DNA from: Gentiana macrophylla
Lineage: Eukaryota; Streptophyta; Magnoliopsida; Gentianales; Gentianaceae
DNA length: 64,000 bases
Assembly: GCA_026214975.1 (NCBI GenBank)
Contig: JAOBSW010000469.1
Coordinates: 1 to 64,000, forward strand
Direction of reading: 5' to 3'
Shown here: one piece after another, positions 1 to 12,294 of the stretch
How positions within the stretch are numbered: position 1 is the first letter of the stretch
Layout: every line of letters begins with the position of its first letter
Notes under the pieces: generated by a model
What the model saw: only the letters and a program-made list of their open reading frames with translations
Told to the model about the DNA's origin: nothing
The model's database searches: none
Made by a program: the position numbers and the translations under genes

Positions 1-1521
1 CTTGGACCTGAGTAGGTGCGTAGATCATGATCAATACATTCTACGTGGTTTGAAAAGCCATGATTATCACGTTTTATGGAGCGTTTGTTGCCGGTTGCCT
101 TCGAGAATTGATTCGAAAAATGAATGGAATCATTGACCGAGATAAGTCAATTCTTTCGAGACTTGTGTCTTTGCTACCTAAAAATAGAAAGCGTGATTCG
201 TTTAGAGAATAACATTCTTTGAGAATATTTGCAAGTTAGAAGATTTTGCCTCAGCGTTTTTAACTCGATGGAGCATTTACGATACACTTGCCGTATGAGG
301 TCGAGTTGGTGGTCCGTGCAATATCGATGGATGTATCCATTCGAAAGGTTTTGAATCACTTAAACAAAAGATTGGTAACAAAGCTTTTCGTAGAGGATCA
401 ATATGCAATGCGTATTTGTTGGAAGAGATTTCAAACTTACATTTCTATGTATTACGATGATCATATTGAAACAAAGCAAAGAATCTTCTTTGTTGGTGAG
501 ACTTCGGCATCGACAATCGTTTCAGATTTACACGAGTTATTCGTGATCATAATGGTACAACAAGCTGGGAAGTGCAAGGCGAGGTTCTTGGATAATAAAG
601 AATATGACTTTGTGCACAATGCGTATTGTCTAGCTACGAAATCATGAAACCGTATGAAGCCGTAAGTACCTCATTTACTACATATATACAATGCTTAATG
701 ATTTTTACGAACAAATATACATTAAGCGACAAAATGATTCATTCTTAGATTGTTCGAGCAATTTATTAAAGTGTTCAATGACCTCAATTGACCTCGGCGG
801 ATATTTGGAATAAACATGAACATGAATTTACCAAATGGTTTGGACAACAAGCATCATTGTTGAATGATGATTTGCTAAAAGCTTTGGCAAGTGGTCCTTC
901 TCGTCAAGTCAAAACTTGGAAGCGTTATTCGATTAATGGCTACAACTTTCGGACATTCAACCGGGCAAGCGATATTGGTAAATCTTGATCAACAACGGAG
1001 TTTGTGTCGATTCCACGGAAGGTGCCGACTATTATGGCACTTTAAATGAAATCATTGAGTTGGTGTATTATGGACATTATTTATCTGCAAAGCCGTATTG
1101 TTCAAATGTGATTGGTTTGATAATTACGAGCAGGGCATGAATGTGCATAAAGATTATAAGATAGTTGAAGTTCATCGTGGTAGGAAATATGGCGCTTATG
1201 ATCCATTTGTTACGGCTTATCAAGTCGAGCAAGTCTACTATGCTCCATATCAAGTTTGAAAAAGACAAAGATCAATGGTCGGTTGTTTTTTCAAAACAAA
1301 GGCAAGATCATTATCGATGCTCCCGTCGAGGAAACCGTTTTCAAGAACAAGTGATCAATGATGTTTCCGATTATCGATCCTCTTAACATTGTCACCAAGA
1401 TCTTGATGTCGATGTTGACTCCGATGTTAGGGATAATGACTTGGATGATGATGAGATGGCGGATTTCATTCAACAAGAAGATGGAGAGGAAGAAGAATCG
1501 GTTGATGATCTAGAGATTTGA
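1..1521 (+). pseudogene. TNP2-like CACTA transposase C-terminal half (DUF4218-DUF4216)
   Basis: Translation in shifting frames gives a DUF4218-type segment (about 50-650) with phrases such as HDYHV, ERLLPVAF, KLEDFASAF, GGPCNIDG and NKAFREGSI. Then come LLKALASGP and YSINGYNFRT (about 860-960), and a DUF4216-type segment (about 1000-1260) with DYYGTLNEIIELVYYG and YDPFVTAYQVEQVYYAP. An acidic D/E-rich tail ends at a TGA at 1519. In intact relatives this protein binds transposon ends and catalyses cut-and-paste transposition in the nucleus; the catalytic N-terminal domain lies outside the window. Several frameshifts and in-frame stops mean no functional protein can be made. Family identity is confident; exact exon limits are not. 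Confidence 0.8.
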
Positions 1522-1697
1522 TGAAGAGGAGGAAGAACTCTTCCATTCTAGTAGTGATAGTGAATAATAATGTATTAAATATTTTATTTTGTCATGATAG
1601 TGAATAATAATGTATTAAACATTGTAATTTATTATTAATTAGTATAAAGCGCCTTTTTATTATAATTGCATTTATATTAGTATAAACGTCATTTTAC

Positions 1698-3181
1698 ATG
1701 TCAAATAGATGTCGAGGTAGAGGTAGAGGTAGAGGTAGGCGCGGTGAGGTAGTTCCCCTCCCGGAGCGTCTTCCTCCTCGCAGACAGCGGAGTTTGGATG
1801 ATGAGATACACGGATGAAGCGAGGAGGATTTTGGTGTCATTGTCAATGGTGACCTTGGATTGCCGGTTTTGGATCGAGGAGATGGTAAGTTAATACATAT
1901 CTTGCTTTAATTTGTTTGTATTTTTATTTATATTTTGATTAACCAAATATATTAACAACTTATTGTTTTCAATATGGCGAGTTTACCGACAACTATGTCA
2001 AGAAAATGGCCAAAACGCCATAATCAGCCGGCTCAACACTTTTGCCACCACGTGGCATAATGCGACAGGAGGAGCGGCGAGGATAGGTGGTGGAGCATTT
2101 AGGAATGCGTCGTTCATATAAATATAACTATATATAAATATAACTATAATTATAACTATACATATAACATATATATAACTATATTGCGAGTCATTCGACT
2201 TGATTCGCCACGCAGCGCTGGTTAGGGAAGCTTTTGAAGCGGTATGCTATCAACGAAGTCCGTGATTATATGTATCGGGCTCAAACAAACCCCGTGCTCG
2301 GCTTTGGATGACCCGGATATTCTCCGTCGATTCGAGGAGTGGATTGGGAGTCCCGTAAGCAATTATTCAATATTTAATTAACAATACTTGTTTTTATATA
2401 TATATATATGTATGTACTAACTTGTTTATCTTATGTCGGAATAGGCGTTTCCAGAAACATCTGCGAAAAAAGCTAAACCGAGCTTGGATCCGTGTGAAGG
2501 AAGATCCACAGGACACATGCTGTATGGGCAGACAGCAGCGTTATCGATTTCGCTCGGGCCATGGAGGACAATAGAGGCGCCCTATCGATCGGTGATCGGT
2601 GAGTAGTTCGAAGAAGAAGAAGTCGGGCAACCGTCTCGGAAGTTTGAGAAAATCATGAGTACGTTATGTATTCTAAATATTATATATACATTATATATAT
2701 ATCATGTAATTATTGTTACTAACAAATTTATATCATACTTTGCGAGGGCGTCTTCACCTCGAAGAAAGCGAAAGCCTAGGAGGAGCGACTGACACCCACA
2801 ATCGGCGAGTCGCGTCTTTGTCTGGCTTGGCTGGTGGTTACGACAAGAAGGGAGAGTTTTTGGCATGGGGTGTTTGCCTCATGTACTACGGCAGAGCTTC
2901 TTCTTTGCTCGACACTCGTCATTTGAGACATACTCTCGGGCGTAATCACCCGTCTCACCTGGGAGATGGCGAGAGACAGGCAGACTGACTCGTGCGAAAC
3001 CCAGGCGAGGTTGGAGGAGCTAGAGAGAGGCGTAAAGCGTCGGGATGACGAGACTAAGCTTGAGATGAGGCGTGGATTACCAGTGGTTGGCGGCATCCTC
3101 TCGGAGGATGCAACCCGAGTCTGAGGCGACCAGAGAGATGACCATTCGATCATGGACCTGGAGGAGGTGGCGTGGGTTTAG
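1698..3181 (+). pseudogene. Second CACTA gene, TNPD/plant transposase (PF03004)-like remnant
   Basis: An ATG at 1698 opens a basic RG-rich N-terminus (RCRGRGRGRGRGRRG), followed by a short acidic stretch. After AT-rich intron-like sequence come segments resembling the plant En/Spm transposase family: an Arg-rich W/F-containing block near 2200-2350 and, after a gap, AFPETSAKKAK with GRSTGHMLYGQT at 2445-2530. A C-terminal charged, probably coiled-coil stretch (ARLEELERGVKRRDDETKLEMRRG) lies at about 3000-3075 and ends at a TAG near 3179. CACTA elements often carry such a second gene, whose product binds subterminal repeats. Frames shift repeatedly, so it is a pseudogene or has introns I cannot place. 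The assignment rests on position and weak motif similarity. Confidence 0.5.
2117..2186. repeat. AT-rich low-complexity repeat (TATAAC/TATA)
   Basis: About 70 bp built from irregular TATAAATATAAC and TATATAAC units with no G or C beyond the occasional AAC. It lies between coding fragments of the second CACTA gene, so it may be intronic. Confidence 0.8.
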
Positions 3182-3439
3182 GTAGTACACGGGTCGGTTG
3201 GGTGACATTGTTTTGATACATTTTATTTATTTTGGCTTATCGTATCCACTTTGACATATCGTTTTATTCATTTTTGACATTTCCGCTTTGGCGTATTTTT
3301 GACATATCCCTTTTGATATCGTATTCCCGTTTATATTATTTGTTGTTGATAGCGGTAGCAATTGTAATGCTACGGGGAAAATAAAATTTGTTTTGGCGGT
3401 GGTTTGGCATTTCAAAAAGCACCATAATTTTCATTTAAT

Positions 3440-3885
3440 TTATTTTTGCGACGGAATATATCCGTCGCAATATGTATTCTTGACGGAAAAAGGCTCATTT
3501 TGCGACGGATATGAAAAGATCTAAAAATAAATAAATTATTTAATAAAAAATAAGTTGCGACGGATTATACATTTTTGCGACGGATTATACATTTTGCGCG
3601 AAATTTTACATGTTTGCGGCGGAAATATTCCGTCGCTATTTATTTATTTGCGACGGACTATACATTTTTGCGGCGAAAATTATAATTTAAAAATAAAATA
3701 AAATACGGTAATTATTCGTCGCCAAAATCCGTCGCAAATAATTTGCGACGGTTTTTATCCGTCATAAAGCTGGGGTTTTGCGACTAAAAAATGCGACAAA
3801 GAAAAATCGTCGCAAATCCAAGTAGCAAACTATGGTTTGCGACGGAATAACCCTGTTTGCGACGGTAATCTTCCGTCGCAAAATT
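3440..3885. repeat. CACTA 3' subterminal repeat array (TTTGCGACGGA and its complement)
   Basis: The octamer GCGACGGA, its complement TCCGTCGC, or one-base variants (GCGGCGGA, GCGACGGT) occur more than a dozen times in about 440 bp, usually preceded by a T run, in both orientations. Several are paired head-to-head, for example at 3449-3470, 3614-3639 and 3837-3880, so they can fold back. CACTA transposases of the TNPA/TNPD type are known to bind clustered subterminal motifs of about this size. I infer that these are the binding sites of this element. Confidence 0.75.
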
Positions 3886-6330
3886 GCTTGAACTCATACA
3901 TCTTGATGTATGTGGCCCGATGTCAATTCAAGCCAAATGAGGATACTCTTATTTTATCACCTCACATGATGACCATTTCTTTATGGTTATATATATTTAA
4001 TGAAGTATAAGTCTGAAGCCTTTGAAAAGTTCAAGGAATTCGGATGTGAAGTGGAGAAACAACTAGGTAAAAAATCAAAACACTTGATCCGATCGAGGTA
4101 GAGAATTCTAAATGGAGAGTTTCAAGATTATTTAAAGGAGAATAGGATCTACTGAATGGACCCTCCAGGGATGCCTCGAATGAATGGCATATCTAAGAGG
4201 AGGAACCGTCGTTGTTAGACATGGTACGATCCATGATGAGCTCTGTGATTCTCCCAAAATCATTTTTGGGGTATACTCTAGAAACCGCATCCATACACTG
4301 AACCGAGTTCCATCAAAGGCGGTTGATTACACACCATACGAGGTATGGGCCAAGAAGAAACCAAATCGCATATCTTAAACCTTGGGGTTGTCCAACTTAT
4401 GTGAAGTGGATGATGCACGATAAACTAGAGGGCAGATCCGACAAATGTCTATTTGTGGGATATCTAGAGAAACTAGAGGATACCAATTTTACCATCACGA
4501 GGAACAAAAGGTGTTTGTTGCCGGGGTGGCCACTACGGAGAAAGAGTTTATTACGGATAGGGTCGGTGGGAGTAAAATTTATCTTGAAGAAATTCGAGAA
4601 CCACTTACGGATAACGATCCATTGATGGAAGTAGAGGAGACACCACATACAAATGTGGGGCCACCTCTACCGTGAACCTACTAGCACCTCGAAGATGCAC
4701 CGAGGCACGCCGTGAACACGAAAGGTACACTGCGTGTATCTCATTAAAGATTATGACCACTAGAACTTATGAGGAAGTGCTATTAAGGCATGACAAAGAG
4801 AAATGGTGGAAGCTATGAATTACGAAATGGAATCCATGAAAGACAACCAAGTTTGGAACTTAGTTGATCCACCTGAGGAATAGTTCTATAGGGTGTAAAT
4901 GGGTCTTTAAGAGAAAGACCGACATGGATGATAACGTGACTACCTACAAGGCTAGGTTAGTGGCAAAAGGGTATAAGCAAAGACAAGGAGTTGACTATGG
5001 CGAAACCTTTCGCTTTGTTTCCATGTTAAAATCCATTAAAATCTGCTTTCGCATTATTTAAACATACCATGATTAAAAATCGTGCAGATGGGCGTGAAAG
5101 CAAGCTTTCCTTAATGGGAACTTTTGTGCGAGGAAGTGTATATGACACGACTGAGGTTTCATAACCAATGGCCTTGAGGATGGTGTGTAAGCTGCAAAGA
5201 TCCATTTATGGATTAAAGCAAGCTTCTCGGAGTTGGAATCTTCGCTTTGATGAGATAATCAAACAATTTGATTTCATAAAAAATGAAGATGAGCCTGTGT
5301 TTACAAGAAGGTTAGTGGGAGTGCCATTGTGTTCTTAGTGCTTTATGTAGATGACATATTGCTCATATGGGAATGATGTGCCTATGTTACAATCGAGTCA
5401 AAGCTTGGTTATCCAAGAACTTCTCAATGAAGGACTTGGGTGATGCAACCTATATTGCAGGAATAAAGATCTATAGAGATAGATCTAAAAGGTTGCTTGA
5501 TGCATCGCAATCCACCTACATAGACAAGATCTTTGAAGAGATTCGGCATGGAGCGATCAAGAAAGGATTCTTGCCCATGTCACATGGGGTCTACATCAAA
5601 GGAATGATTCCTTAGGCAGAGGAAAAGGCATAAATGAGTAAAGTCCTTTCTACGCCCCGGCAATCGGGTCTATCATGTATGCCATGTTATGCACAAGACG
5701 AGATGTCTCGTACCCTCTTAGTATGACTAGTAGGTACCCGATCCGATCCAGGTGAGGTCAGCTGGATTCTTTGTCAAGAATATCCTTAAGTACATGAGGC
5801 GTACTAGGGACATGTTCACGGTTTTGGGAATGATGAATTAGTATTACGAGGTTACACATATACCGTTTCCAAAGCGGCAAAGATGACTTTAAGTCACAAT
5901 CTGGATTTGTTTTCACGCTTCTACGGCGGGGCGGTGGTGGAAGGGTTCCAAGAAGGAGACTCTGCAGACTCTACAGCGGAAGCCGAATACATGCTGTGAC
6001 CTCGGAGGCGGCAAAGGAAGCGATTTGGATGAAGAAGTTCATTCTCGAACTTGGTGTGGTTCCTCCAATTGAAGGTCCAGTGCCTGCATCTTTGTGATAA
6101 TAATGGAGCGATATCTCGATTAAAGGAACCAAGGTCTCGTCGAAGTCCAAACATGTGCTCTACGGCGCTATCACTTGATTAGAGAGATAGTAGATAGAGA
6201 AGATGTAAAGATAGAAAGTCACCTGAGATGATAACATAGGTGATCCGTTAACAAAGCCTTTGTCTCAAGCTAAGCATGAAACATGTTCACTTGCGGGCTT
6301 AGGCATATGGGTGATTGGCTTTAGGCCATG
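3886..6330 (+). pseudogene. Copia-1 polyprotein remnant: integrase, RT, RNase H
   Basis: Translation begins LLELIHLDVCGPM, the start of a copia integrase core, and continues to the integrase C-terminal part (VDYTPYEVWAKKKPN, SDKCLFVGY; about 4320-4470). RT follows with [20 protein letters not shown] (4945-5010), [16 protein letters not shown] (5190-5240) and the catalytic YVDD at 5344-5355. RNase H spans about 5640-6300 with KYMRRTRDMF, TEAEY-like and DPLTKPLSQAKHET motifs. In living relatives it copies element RNA to cDNA and inserts it. At least eight frameshifts or stops break it, including one right after YVDD. Family is clear; it cannot be active. Confidence 0.88.
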
Positions 6331-6338
6331 TGAGAGAT

Positions 6339-8155
6339 TGTTGGAAAGGTGTCCTAAAGCCCAATCGGGTTGGACCGGATCGGCCCAGGTCGAGGTCATT
6401 TCTGAGACTATTTAGTTCATGTAATAACTTTATTATGATTAATAAAAGCACTTATGTTATTATATATTTTTATCTTCATATTATTTGTTGTATATATATA
6501 GTAACGTCCACTAGTGTCGATATGTGATAGAGAAACCGTGATAGTGATTATGGTTGATGAGATCTCTAATCACTGTAACATGATTGGTACTTAAATGTCT
6601 CTAGTCTTACATATTATCTAATGGGACATTGATAGTATAATCAGACTAGCACGTATTTGATGTCCTCTATCTTTTAGAAGATAGAGATAGATCTAAATCT
6701 ATCGAAGTGTAGAGACACTTGGACTGTACGTGGACGTGTATTGGAGAATGCGTACGTTAGAATGACCCACTTACATTAAGTGTCACACTATGTGGCGGTT
6801 GTGTAATTATCCTTTTGACCGGAGTCTTCATGGCATCACGGTGTGGATTGTCATGCTTTGACACTATTGAGATTTCTCCACAACCACGGGCGATCATGCG
6901 GTAGTGATTGGGTGTGATATTAAAGCATCACGGAGTATACATGATTGGTCGTCCGGGAATCGCATATCCTATGGTGGGATCGAATATCCGAAGTGGCCTT
7001 CTTATAAGGAATGTCTAGCTCTCGAGAATCTTTGCAAAGTGGGAGTAAATGTGTAATTCGAGAGAGCATGATATCCAGTTATAAGATCGATCGTTAATGT
7101 ATTGACACTCGAGATACGATCGTATGGAAATTATTTCGGCCGATAAGATTGTAAGTTACACGATAAGCGCTTCACATGAAAGGTAGTAGTCATTGCTTTT
7201 GACTCTTCCGATGATTGGGGAAGTCACGCGGTGTGTTGCTAGACGCAATCCGTGATCGTTAGAGTATGAAGGGCATTTTAGTAAATTTCACTTTGTGTCT
7301 ACGGCCAACATATTCGGAAGCCTATCGGGTCACACACATATGAACATCAGTCGGATTAAAATGCGGTTATAGTTGATAACCAAATAAGGAAAGTTTATCT
7401 ACAGAATATAAAGGTTATAGTGGTAAATTAATATGATGGTATTTATTTATTATGAATAAATAAAATACAAGATATTAATTATATATAAATTATATTAATT
7501 AAAGAATATTACGGAAGCCAATTAATTGGCATATGGAAGTATACATCTAGGGTATAAGGATACACTTGGATTGTGCACTTTAATTAATAAGATTGCCATA
7601 ATATTAATATAAGATATTAATTGATTTTGGAAAAATAGATTTATGGTAATAAGATAATTATATTGAATATAAGATATTGTCAAAATTAATTATCATTAAA
7701 GAGATAAATCAATCTAGGAGATTTTCCATATTTTATTGGGAAAAGGTTTTCTTCTCCTCACACTGTATATAGGCGCCACTTTTGACTATAAATAAGAGGT
7801 GGGTGTCAAGCTCTTTTGTACATCACAATTGCAAGAGCTCATAGTTCTTGTGTAAAATAGAGAGCAACCTATAGTGAGTTTGTGAGGAGGAAAAGGCCGG
7901 TCTAGCAACCGGAGTTTTCAATAGCAATCAGGAGGATTCCGGCAAAGGGTTCATGTGGATTAGCGATAAAGGCCGGACGCGTGGGCGGCTTGCGCCTTTG
8001 AACTACTCTCCGTTGATGGTCAAAGCGATGATCTTATAGATTATCAAGGTATAACCGTCAAACTACTTAACGTGTTTATTGCATTAAACAAAGAACGATC
8101 TAGAAAAGGAAATCAAAATTTTAAATTCATTGCGTTAAACTAGTGATTTCTAACA
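6339..8155 (+). repeat. Copia-1 3' LTR (1,817 bp)
   Basis: Starts TGTTGGAAAGG right after the RNase H end and closes GATTTCTAACA, giving short inverted TGTT(G)GAAA/TTTCTAACA termini. It aligns by eye over its whole length with the solo LTR at 12295-14314: shared blocks include the CCCAATCGGGTTGGACCGG opening, the conserved GTGATTATGGTTGATGAGATC segment and the GGAGGATTCCGG block near the end. TATA-like CTATAAATAAGAGG (about 7787) fits an LTR promoter. Length is long for copia but known for some Tork and SIRE types. Confidence 0.85.
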
Positions 8156-10780
8156 TCTTACGTGTTTGATCTAGTACACATGGATATTTAGGATCCATCT
8201 GAGATGACAAACTATCCATGGTCGAGTCTTATTTTCTCACTATTGTTGATGATAATAGTAGGTACACTTGGATTTTCCTACTCCACTCAAAAGGTTCGAG
8301 TCAGGACCATTATTTTACGCTTTCTATAATTTTGTCTTGAATCAGTTTGGCAAATCCATTAAGATAATTAGATCGACAATGGACAAGAGTTTGATAACAC
8401 ATATTTCCATAGTGAAAAGGCATTATACATCAATAAGTTGTGTAGATACACCACAACAAAATAGAATTGTAGAAAGAAAACATCAACATATACTAAATGT
8501 GGCTAGAGCCTTGAAATTTCAAGCTAGTTTACCACTGAGTTTTTTGGGATATTGTGTCCTCCATGCAGTCCATATTATTAATTGTCTTGCCACACATGTT
8601 CTAAAAGAAAAATCTCCATATCAAGTCTTATACAACAAAGAACACGAAATCTATAATCTCAAAGTTTTTGGTACATTTAACTTTTGCATCAACTTTACCT
8701 CATGGCAGATCAAAATTTGATGCAAGGGCTAGGAAATGTGTTTACTTGGGCCAACCAGCAAACACAAAAGGATATACCCTTCTGGATATCCAAACATAGG
8801 AAGTTTTATTTCCGAAATGTTGTTTTTCATGAATTAGTGTTTTCTTATACACGAAACATCAAAATTTCAACAATGTATCCATAACATTTCCATCTTTTGC
8901 ACATCCTACACTAGATTTCCATGCCCCTAGTTCAACTTCTGCTATTCCACCAGAAGCTGATACACATAATGATTCACCTAATAGTCACTCCACTAATGAC
9001 ACTGAATATGATGTTTCATCTTCACATTTACATACAACATATACCAACACTAGAAGATCTTACAGACAAATCAGACAACCCGCTAGATCACAGGACTATA
9101 TGCGCAATCAAGTTTCATATACCACACCATATCATTTGGAATCTATTTGTTCAATATACTAATCTATCGATTCCTCTGGATCTTTTGTAATGAATGTTGA
9201 TAAAGTCAAAGAACCAACCTACAATCAAGTTGTCATCCACAAAGAGCGGCAAGAAGCTATGCAAAAGGAAATAGATGCCTTTGGTCAAATAAACAACATG
9301 GGAAGTAGTAAATCTACCTCCAGGAAAGAAGCCTATAGGCTGCAAATAGAGTGTATAAGATCAAACATAATCCGAGATGGTTCTATAGAGATATAAGGCA
9401 AGATTAGTTGCTAAAGGTTACACACAAACCTTTGGAATTGACTATGAAGAGACTTTTTCCCCTGTGGCCAAGATGAACACTATCAGACTTTTACTTGATG
9501 TTGCTGCTGGCAAAAACATGTTCCTTCACCAGTTGGATGTAAACAATGTTTTTCTCCATGGTGACCTCACAGAAGAGGTGTATATGGTCCTTCCTCCTGG
9601 TTTTCAAATACAGAAAGGACAAGTGTGCAAGCTCACTAAATCCTTATATGGACTCAAACAAGCCAGTAGGCAATGGAATGCCAAACTGACATTTGCAATG
9701 ATCAATCTTGGTTATACTCAGTCCAAGCATGATTATAGCCTTTTCACAAAATCAAAAGGTCAATCCTATATAGCTGCTTTGGTCTATGTAGATGACATTG
9801 TATTGGCAAGTAATGACATGTCTCTCATTATGAACTCAAAACCTACCTCCATGATCTTTTTCAAATCAAGGATCTTGGTCCTCTCGAAATATTTTCTAGG
9901 ATTAGAAGTGGCTAGATCATCTCTTTGGAATATCAGTTTGCCAAAGAAAATATGCCATCAATCTCTGAAGACTTTGGTTTAGGTGGATGCAAGGCAGTAA
10001 ATACACATATTCCATCTAAGGCACACTTACATCATGGTGACTCGACCTCCTTCCGGATAAAAACACAGATACATAAGTCTAATTGGAAAATTATTATACC
10101 TCTGGTGACAAGACCAGATCTATCTTATGTAGTACACCAGTTGAGCAGTTTCTTGATGCTCCAACTATCAACCATCTACATATTGCACACAGGGTTCTCA
10201 GATACATCAAGTTGGCACCAGCTCAAGGTCTTTCCTTCCCTGCAAACAACAATCTACTTCTCACTGCATTCACAGATTCAGCCTTGGGGGGATGTCATGA
10301 AACAAAAAAAAATCCATAACTGGTTATTGATTGTTCCTAGGATCTGCTTTACTGTCCTGGAAATCTAAAAAGCAAGCGACAGTCTCCTAAAGTTTAGCAG
10401 AAGCAAAACACCGAGCAATGGCATTAGGAGTTTGTGAGCTACAGTGGATGGTGTACATCCTACATAATCTAGGGGTTTCAGTTCAACATCCTATTTCTAT
10501 GTTCTGTGACAGTCAAAGTGCCATCCACATAGCTCAAAATCCGGTGTTTCATGAGAGAAAAAACACATAGAGATTGATTTCCATGTTACAAGGAGAAAGT
10601 CCAACTGGACTAGTGAAGCTCTACCAGTCCACAACTCAAAATCAACTATGAGACCTATTGACAAAGCCTTTGGATGCACCTCTCTGTTTCACTATTTTCT
10701 CATGAGATATACTCCTTCACATATCTATAATTTGCAAACACACAAGATCACAAGTAGGAGACTCCTTGTCCATCTTGAGG
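8156..10780 (+). pseudogene. Copia-2 polyprotein remnant: integrase, RT, RNase H
   Basis: Opens FDLVHMDI, the start of the integrase core, then TPQQNRIVERKHQHILNVAR (8440-8510), the conserved region carrying the third acidic residue of the DDE triad. RT is the best part: [30 protein letters not shown] (about 9400-9490), [35 protein letters not shown] and catalytic YVDD at 9785-9796. RNase H follows with RPDLSYVVHQL (10115), LLSWKSKKQATVS and FCDSQSAIHIAQNP (10500-10545). Frameshifts occur near 8720, 9395, 9980 and 10360, and a stop near 10567, so no full product is possible. Motifs place it firmly in Ty1/copia. Confidence 0.9.
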
Positions 10781-10782
10781 GG

Positions 10783-11096
10783 TGTTGGTGATATAAAGCC
10801 GCAACACACACATGATCGCAAGTAGGAGACTCTTAGAGACATAAGGTCGAACACTTATGAATAGAATTGGTTAGAAGTAGTTTTGGTAGTTATAACTAAC
10901 TATTGAAGTTAGTGGTTGTTGGATATAGCTAGGAGGTCTATATACAGCTAAGTATTGATCATTGTAATTGTCAATTGAGAATTCTATTGAATAAAATCAA
11001 TGTTCTTCCGTTTTTCAGTTTTTTCCGCCTTTCTCTTTTTTTGAATTCTCGTTCTAATTCTTGATGAACATTGATGTGTTCATCATTTCTTCAACA
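10783..11096 (+). repeat. Copia-2 3' LTR (314 bp)
   Basis: TGTTGGTGATATAAAG opens directly after the purine tract TTGAGGGG and the LTR ends TTCTTCAACA, giving the TGTTG/CAACA inverted termini. It contains a TATA-like TATATACAG at 10940 and AATAAAATC at 10991, which fits a polyadenylation signal. The other LTR is absent. Confidence 0.8.
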
Positions 11097-12090
11097 GTAA
11101 TCAACACTCGCTGATGTTCGATAAGTTATCCATGCATTCTTAAAGAATTTAGATTTTTTTTTTCCATAATAACTACTCCTCTAAGTGGCGGGCCTCTAAA
11201 TGGTAATGAAGAATCGCCCAGCCCCTTAATCAAAAAAAACACACTAAAAGTTGTACGATACATATAGTTTGCCTCCCTTAAATTTTTTATTTGCCTTTAA
11301 AAATTTTATTACCCCCCTTACCCGAGATCCTACGTCCGCCCTTGACTACTCCGTGCAGTAGAAATTCTCAAACAAAGCTTTTACGTGTTATTACTATTTA
11401 CTACATTTTGCGTATACTTCAACACCCTATGAAATTTCATAAGAAAAGAAGCGTAATAGTCTTTGCAGTACAAATTTTCAGGCCAATTGGTTCAAGTGAT
11501 GTCCAGAGATGACATTATTGCATATCTCTGACTCCAAGTGCAACTTGCAAGAAACGCCAGAATAATTATATCTTAAACTAGCTTCCAATGGAATGCAACC
11601 AAAAGAAATTTTCACGCTCTATTCGGTGTAGCCCATTGACAAGTGTGTAGTGTAACCCAACTATGTATGTAAATCTATATCAAACGTCGCACTCGTATTT
11701 AGTTTATTTTGTATGATATATATATTTACCAATAAAATCATTAAGTATCATCACATAAGTAAAATCGGTGCATCCTACACGTGGATTCATCACATCTCAA
11801 ATATCTGAATATTAAAAGTCACATGCATCAGTATGGACCGACATGTGCGTAGCTTTGATATCGGGCCTCATAAGCCAGCAACAAAAACCCGTCTTCAATC
11901 GACCTAGATTGCCCCTTATATCCTACGCAGTCGCCTTATACCCCACATACCGGCATGGCGTGGGGCGTCGTCTATGGTCTCTTATTGCCGACATGATGCG
12001 AGTCACCTCACCGAGTATTATATCCGATCTGGCGCATATATTCCCTGGTCTCAGAGAACCGTTACTTCCACAAAGCGAGCATTTTAGACT
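11097..12090. other. Unassigned sequence between Copia-2 and Copia-3
   Basis: No gene I can support. Around 11270-11345 the text TTACCCGAGATCCTACGTCCGCCCTTG resembles the GGGGCGGA-type end of hAT-like plant MITEs, but no partner end or target duplication was found. The 3' part (11820-12090) is more GC-rich and carries short open frames on both strands without recognisable motifs. The Copia-3 target site AGACT is 12086-12090. Confidence 0.5.
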
Positions 12091-12294
12091 TGTTGGAACT
12101 TTATAGTGTTTTAGCTCCAAAATTGGTTTAAGTGTACGCGGCGAATAGTCAACTTCATGCCCGGATTTGATTGACTTACGGAATGAATTTTTAGAGTTAA
12201 AAGCATTTTTGGAAACTACTAAGATAGTAGTTGACGTTAGGACTTTGAATCACTCCATTCCGATATCGGGTGAATGAAAAATTAATACCTAAAG

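Larger units (their letters stand above)
1..3885 (+). mobile_element. CACTA (En/Spm) DNA transposon, 3' portion
   Basis: The block carries, in order, a TNP2-like transposase remnant, a second plant-transposase-like gene and a 3' subterminal array of short GCGACGGA motifs. That is the usual layout of a plant CACTA element. The 5' end lies outside the window. The 3' end has no recognisable CACTA terminus: the motif array stops at about 3885 and copia integrase sequence begins at once, so the terminal inverted repeat and target duplication were lost or cut off. Bases 3182-3440 are non-coding 3' flank with nothing I recognise. Superfamily assignment is firm from the DUF4218/DUF4216 pair; the exact right boundary is inferred. 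Confidence 0.8.
3886..8155 (+). mobile_element. Copia-1: 5'-truncated Ty1/copia (Tork-like) retrotransposon
   Basis: The element enters inside the integrase core and runs through RT and RNase H to a complete 3' LTR. The 5' LTR, primer-binding site, gag and protease are missing. Upstream sequence is CACTA subterminal repeat; downstream (8156) is a different copia element. No target-site duplication can be found because the left end is a truncation. A full solo LTR of the same family lies at 12295-14314. Confidence 0.85.
8156..11096 (+). mobile_element. Copia-2: 5'-truncated Ty1/copia retrotransposon
   Basis: A second copia element, from a different lineage than Copia-1, begins inside the integrase core directly after the Copia-1 LTR and ends with its own short 3' LTR. 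No 5' LTR, gag or protease is present. Coding identity is much better preserved than in Copia-1 (a 172-codon open stretch through RT). Confidence 0.85.

Noticed and set aside
3440..3885. CRISPR-like array of GCGACGGA repeats
   Set aside because: Repeats are 8 bp, in both orientations and irregularly spaced, in a plant transposon end.
3886..11096. Copia-1 and Copia-2 as one element
   Set aside because: Each has its own integrase, RT and 3' LTR, with different LTR lengths and RT lineages.
11270..11345. Second hAT-type MITE
   Set aside because: Only one GGGGCGGA-like end is recognisable, with no inverted partner or 8 bp duplication.
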